From the NCBI GenBank assembly GCA_963070105.1, contig OY718807.1, positions 6,180,983 through 6,244,982 on the forward strand: a DNA stretch of 64,000 bases, read 5' to 3'. Below the pieces are notes generated by a model. The model saw nothing but the letters and a program-made list of their open reading frames with translations. It did not search any database and was not told where the DNA came from. Below, piece by piece: positions 58,204 through 64,000 of this stretch (its first letter is position 1; every line of letters starts with the position of its first letter). This stretch comes from Litomosoides sigmodontis. Lineage: Eukaryota; Nematoda; Chromadorea; Rhabditida; Onchocercidae. The position numbers and the translations under genes are program-made.

Positions 58204-61200
58204 ATGAGTGGGAAGAAATATTTTTTGGAGAAGGAGAATGACCTTGGTCAGAATTCTCAAGTTGTTGGCGCTACAGATACGTTTGCTGCATCTGATTATC
58301 TTGTAAGCTGATGTACTTGATGTAACAGCCGTCGTCTCATCTCATATTGCTGATGAAAAGGAGGATGGAAATAGTTTTAAAAAGTTTTTTTCATTTAAAA
58401 GTGGTTTTATGATAAATACAAGTAATTAATGGAATTAGACAAAAAGGAGGGAAATAAGGTAGTCACAACTTCACTAGCATATTAGCGATCTTAGCTAATT
58501 GTTGATAGCACTTTTATGAAAGGTTCGAGTTTTTCCATTTTTCTTTCCCGTTTTGTTCTCTCTAATCTCTTTCTTTCAACCATCTCAATTACCTTTCGTC
58601 TGCAAATTCCGATTCTTACTAAATAATGATTTCAAGTGTGTGTAATCCAGAGTTTTTATACTTAACCTAATCTATGTCATAATGAAGGATGAAAAAATGT
58701 ACGATCTATAGCTGCCTATAATTTTTTCCGCTTCTTATGTATCATTTAGTATTCTTACAGTTACTTCAAATTTTAAATAAATTTTAAGAAAGGAAAAAAA
58801 AGAAAAGGTGAATAAAATTCAAACTTATGTATAAGAACAGTTTTTTTTTAATTTCACTTATTCGAAATGTATGCATACACATATATTCCTTCATTAGTAA
58901 TAAGAGAAACTGATGTAAATGGAAGAACAGAATGATAGAAGGACAATCTCATCCTTTTCTACCATTTCAATCAACTTCCCGTTTTCGTTTTTGAAATTAT
59001 AATGGCTAAATTAGAAGTGTTATGTGAAAAATTTAGGTGGATAATTCAATGGACAATATAGAAGGAATGTTAAAGTTGCTGATGAATAATCCACACAATT
59101 TAGTGATTTTTAAATATCCAACTGATACTACCCAAAGGTTCATTTGAGTAGTTTTTTTTGCTTAAGAGTTAGAGTATCTAGTTGCTTAAGAGTTAGAGTA
59201 TCTAGAAGTTAGAGTATCTAGTTTTGTCATAGATGCACTTCCTGATCAAATTTGTATAGTGTAAAAAATTTGAATAATTTAAATTACTAAGTTAAAGATT
59301 TCACGCATACCGATTGTATTACAATTTTCGTCGGCTTGTGATCTTTTGTGCTAAACAATTGTCGGCAGTTGTGTGGTTTTAAAATCCTCAACAATTTGTT
59401 TGCAAAAAACTTTATAGCATAATTCGACTATTTAATTTCCAATTTTTTGCAATTCGTTCGTGTGACATGTTGACGAAAGAAAATTAGTGGAAGCTGACTT
59501 CATTTCCTTTTTTCCTTTTTTTTTCTTTCAGAATCGGTGTTAAGTCAACTGCGCCAATGATGCAAAAGTTTCAGAGAAAGACGACTTCTGGTCTTCGTGG
59601 TTTTAGTGCTGGTAAGAAAGAGTGTTAGCACTTTTTCAATCAAATATTTCAAATTCATATCTTTTCTTGTGATTTTTTTTGTGACAGAAACTGTTTCAAT
59701 TATTTTAAAAAATTCGCTAGAAATTTCTCTTAATTTTTTCTACTACTCGCCTTAATAACAGTATTGATATCAAGGTTCGTTATCTGTTTCAGTTTATATG
59801 ATATGAGAATTAATTTGAAATAATTTTAGATTCAATGATACAAACAAATCAGCAATTTGTGCAGCATTCAATGAAGAAATTAAAAGTACTCGTTAGTAAT
59901 AATTAATAGAATTTTGGCCAATGTAAGTGATAATGATTGAAGCCTTATCATTTGTAGAGTCCGAAAAATATCAAGTCGCCGACAACTTCATCATCCACCA
60001 TTGCACCTTACGTATTCATTGTTGGTAAGACTATTTTGATGAAACAAAATTAATTTTAATATTTTTTTGCAAAGTGTTCATTAATTTGTTCATGACGAGC
60101 AGGTTAACCTCTGATAATTGTAGGTCCAGTAAGAGTTCAAACAGTGCAAAAAATTGATGGACGACCAATGAATAAATTATTTGTCGATGAAATGTTAGAA
60201 TTGTATGGTTCAGGAGTAAAATATCCGAGCAAAGAATTGATTAATATAAAGCCTAAAATCCTGAAGTCTCTTCCAACTGTAAATTTTATCATCGCTTTGA
60301 GCGCCTATTATATACGTAATAAAGTACTTAGCATAGTTCATTGTATTGGAAGTTACATGTGACGGATTCATCATATTTAGTCCATCTATGAAATGATTTG
60401 GTATTTCTTAATGGTAAGAAAGATATGCGACGGTCAGGTTAACTCAGATAATTTTGTTAATTCTAAAGAGATTGACATCTATTTCTAATATTTTAATACT
60501 AATTTTGCAGTAATCTCAATAAATATGCACAAATCTCTCAGACAAGGCATCTTTTCAGGCTGCGAAAAATATTCCGATAACGGTACAGTCAGTTCGACTT
60601 GGCCATGATTATGTGCGAATTGATCGAAAGATTGAGATAGACCGATCGAAAATCAAATTGCAGCCTTCTCTAAATACTAAGGAAGTCGTAAAATTTGGGT
60701 GCAGTGGACTGGCCCAAGAAAGTCGTTGGTTCTTTGTTTCCAATCTTAGCAACCGTTTTAGCAACACCCGTTTGGAAAGGAAGTGGGGTTTTTGCATAAA
60801 GAATCCAGTCATTCAACAGCTGGACTTCTAAGCCATTTCATTTAACTTAATACTGTTGTAGACGCTCCTGAAATACTTACAGATTAGACAAATAGTTTAG
60901 TTGCATAATAATGCGATACGAGCTTTAAGCAAATGAATATCTGTTTCAGAAGAGGTAAAACCAAGTCGGAAGTCAAAATCGGAAGCTACCATTCTTAAAA
61001 CACCTGTATTCAATTTGATCGGGCCATTGATAATTACAGCGTTCCAGAACGCACTGCATGATGCTAATGGTGGTTACAAAATTTATGAAGAAATTGAACT
61101 TCGTGCAGATGGAAGCACTGCAAAACCTGAAATTGTTCGTTAACTTTGCTCTTTTAAATTATTTTGAAATCTTAAACAAAAAAAGCTCGATTGAGAGTGA

Positions 61201-64000
61201 ATTATTTGAATGTTCCTTCATCTAAATTTGTCCACCTTCTAATTCATATTTAAGCTTTATTACTCACTAGATGCAATGCAGGCAGTTGTACCGTTTCTTC
61301 GAAAGGTGTCACTGTTACCGAAGAACGAGAAAGAACAAATACCGATCAAATATCGAGAAGATATTCTTATTGGCTATAATGTGATGCTTATCAAGCGTTT
61401 AATTGAAATTGAACCTTCCTTCAGAAAACAGGTACAGAATGTTTGGCAAGGAATTTAGGGTTGTTAAACTCAAATAAACAAACAACTGCTTCGTACCATT
61501 TATAATAGATATAGAAGCGAAAGTTACCAGTTATAATTCGTATGTTTTGTAGCTACAAGATTTTTCATTAAGCGAAGAACGGAATTATATGACCGATAAA
61601 ACGGTTTGTACCGGGAGCAGTGTTACCGGAACTGCGTTAGTGCTCAAAGTCTTTCTCCTTCCGATCTTTAAGATGTAAAAAAAATAAAGAAGCTAGCAGT
61701 TCAAATTATTTCTATAATTCAATGCAGGATTAATTTCTCTAGTGTAATTTAACTCAATAATTCAACATAGCTATGAATGCCAAAGTTTATATCTTTTATG
61801 GTTTGAGTAATAATAAGACTACGTATAGTGTTCCATGTTTTGTTAAAACTTCGACGGTATCACCATTACTAATTCCTCTTCGCTCTCAGTTGTCAGATTT
61901 AAAAAATGTATTAACTGGACTGATAGAAAGTCGAGATGGAAGATAGCAGAAGAATTGAAATAGAAGGATTTCTAAGTCCATCACTGCTAAGTAAAACGGA
62001 ATTTAAATGAAAAAAAATTAAAAATTAAGCTACTTTTTAACTGGTTCTACAACACACACATTGTTATTTTAGCAATCTCTAAACATTGATAGCTAAAAAT
62101 TTTAGGGCGCAAAGTGCTGCGGAAAAGAGAAAAATGTTGGTTCTACAAGATCCACCGATAAGGACAGATTTTACTGTATCCGATGGCAGTTCAGCCGAAT
62201 TGACATTGCGTCGCGCGAGGGAGCCAGCATTTCTTGAACCGCAGGAATCGATCCTTCAAAGAGATCGAAAAAGCAAAACAGAAAGAAGTTTAAGGACAGC
62301 TCTAGGCTCCTCTGAGATGATCAATGCTGGTAATCTTTGCAAATATTCTTGCAAGCAAAAAAGATACTGTGAAACAAGTAATTTGGATGTAGCAGACGGT
62401 TTGAATCAAACTAGAATGATTGATCAATAGTAAATTGATCTTTCTGGAAGATCAATCGCTGAGGATACCTCATTTTATTGTTCACGATGATAACAGCTGC
62501 TTGAAACTGGTAGCAATTAAATTTCGAATTATAATTAAAAGGTTATTGTTTGTGTCTCGTCACTAAAAACTAATTCGTTAGCTCAATAAACATTGATGTT
62601 TTTTTAGGTCGTAGCATAGTTAAAACATTTGACAAATTCCAAGTTATTCGAAATCCTTCGTCAGTGATTAATCGGTAATTTAAACTCCAAGTGATTTCGT
62701 TCCCAGAACTTACCTTACTTATTTTCTCAAAATAATAAAATTGATGGAGGTTGTACTTTGATTAAATGAAAACTAACTTTGTATATTAGCCTAATTGGAA
62801 CGGTTAATGCCGACATTATCAATTAAAGACCAAATTTGGCAGTCGAATGACTGTGCTGGATGAGTCCCATAGGTCGCTCAATATCTAGTGGGATTAACTG
62901 CGACAAAATTCACTTTATCAGACAGATGAAGAAAGTAGAAATACTAGGTGAATGTATTTGTTTAAATAAAAAATTTGACAGGCCTAATGCGAGCAAAATT
63001 CCAAAAGGAACGAAGGATCATAAACTGAAAGGTTAAATTGTTTGTTAAAGTTTACATTCATCTGTAAACAGACAGTTTTAATTAAGAAGAATTTTGCACT
63101 TTCATCAATTTTCAAAATTAAAATTAAACTGAGGATGAGAGGGTTACCTTTTTATTTTACTTTGTTAATTTTTGATTATTTTTTGGTAACTGTTGCAAAT
63201 GACATCATGCTGAGAGCTTATTCTTGTTTATTTTCCAAACTGCAACTTTTGAATATTTAGCTCCTCTCTGCAAACCTATACCTGACATTGAGTAAGTAAG
63301 AAGTAATTAGGTAAATATAAAAACATCGTTTACTGTAAAGAAACAATTTCAGTTAGCAAATCTCCTACTGAAGCTTTCATGAGCGCTGAATTACAAATGT
63401 CTCACCCGTTACATGGCATTCCGAAATTGCAAAATTCAAAAGCTAACGGTCGTGCTTTGCGTTAAATCTCTTCCAGTTTTTTCTTGCTGTGTTTTAATTT
63501 AGAAATTCGTTTTAAAACGCTAATATACATCAGTATATCTCACCGTCAACGAAAGTTCAGGTAATTTCATACTTCAGAAGCTCATTGTGATTCTCTTCAC
63601 ACTGAACAGCTAGCTAGCATGGAATGTGCGAAGGTTTCGGAGAAATGTAAGTATCGGTAGTTGTTAAATTCAGCAACGATAATTTAGTTAATTGCACGTT
63701 GATGAAAAATAATCGGCTTCATGATAACGATATTGCTTCTGTGATTATCATCCATCAACTAGTTCAGAAATTCGTCGTGTCATGAAGTTGAGAATTTTGT
63801 TAGATTGAAGATTTTTTTCTCGTTTTCGACGACAAATATAAATTAAATTTTCTTTTAACAATGAGATAATCAATGGAAGCTATTCTATGTGCTATATATT
63901 AGCAGCTCAAGCAAAGGAAAATGAGCCAAAACGATCAGAGAAATCTGTTTTTCTGAGGAAGAGGCCACTACCGATTGAAAGAACGGATTCGAATTCAAAA
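58204..64000 (+). CDS. Unrecognised large multi-exon gene, runs off the right edge
   Basis: Exons: 58204-58302 (ATG 28 bases after a ttaattccag site), 59037-59137, 59532-59611, 59830-59891, 59958-60024, 60124-60278, 60559-60787, 60950-61138, 61271-61431, 61553-61603, 62106-62329, 63261-63291, 63357-63448, 63614-63646 and 63903-64000. Phases agree at every join except 61603 to 62106, where an exon is missing or misplaced. The donors at 60787 (G|GTTTTT) and 61138 (C|GTTAAC) are non-ideal. The first 380 residues look globular: LKLLMNNPHNLVIFKYPTDT, RPMNKLFVDEMLELYGSGVK, TVQSVRLGHDYVRIDRKIEI, GPLIITAFQNALHDANGGYK and YREDILIGYNVMLIKRLIEI. The remainder is charged, Ser/Pro-rich and basic (KENEPKRSEKSVFLRKRP), typical of a nuclear or cytoskeletal protein's disordered region. 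I do not recognise the family. An alternative start is the tandem ATG at 59557. Confidence 0.65.
59158..59224. repeat. Nested tandem duplication in an intron
   Basis: A 24-base unit containing TTAAGAGTTAGAGTATCTAG occurs twice, followed by a partial third copy (AGTTAGAGTATCTAG). Confidence 0.93.

Overview
This window is AT-rich, intron-bearing eukaryotic DNA from a nematode. The strongest markers are a cuticle collagen of the COL-12/COL-13 type (34600-39490), a heparan-sulfate 6-O-sulfotransferase (49774-52553) and a small single-HMG-box protein (55683-56571). Putative trans-splice acceptors lie just 5' of several start codons. The AT richness, very long ATT arrays and large introns would suit a spirurid or filarial worm, but that is inference. 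I saw no operon, CRISPR, tRNA, intact rRNA or bacterial insert.

Layout, left to right. A minus-strand C2H2 zinc-finger gene runs off the left edge (1-3921). Next come an imperfect inverted duplication with arms at 5970-6247 and 6637-6867, and a minus-strand gene (8181-11169) whose product carries a very long Asn/Thr homopolymer tract. A tentative minus-strand gene (13306-16951) has an intron holding a 1.2-kb TTTA/ATT/TTTTTATT compound array. The 3' end of a plus-strand gene follows (17759-18472). From 18.5 to 34.5 kb the window is nearly gene-free and holds two huge pure ATT/AAT arrays (about 1.07 and 1.27 kb).

The collagen gene (34600-39490) starts directly after a long GA tract and has a 3.8-kb first intron. 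A minus-strand gene (43364-46530) encodes a secreted, arginine-rich precursor ending in Gly-Lys-Lys-Arg, the pattern of an amidated peptide. A probable plus-strand gene fragment (44047-44741) is nested in its first intron. The sulfotransferase gene has seven phase-consistent exons and an 18S rRNA fragment in its fifth intron. It is divergent from the HMG gene, with a TG-rich, Z-DNA-prone block between them. The right end is an unrecognised plus-strand gene of at least fifteen exons (58204 to the edge).

Gene models were built by hand by reading exon frames, GT/AG sites and intron phases on both strands. Most joins keep phase; unresolved joins are flagged. Family assignments rest on motif recognition only, without database searches.
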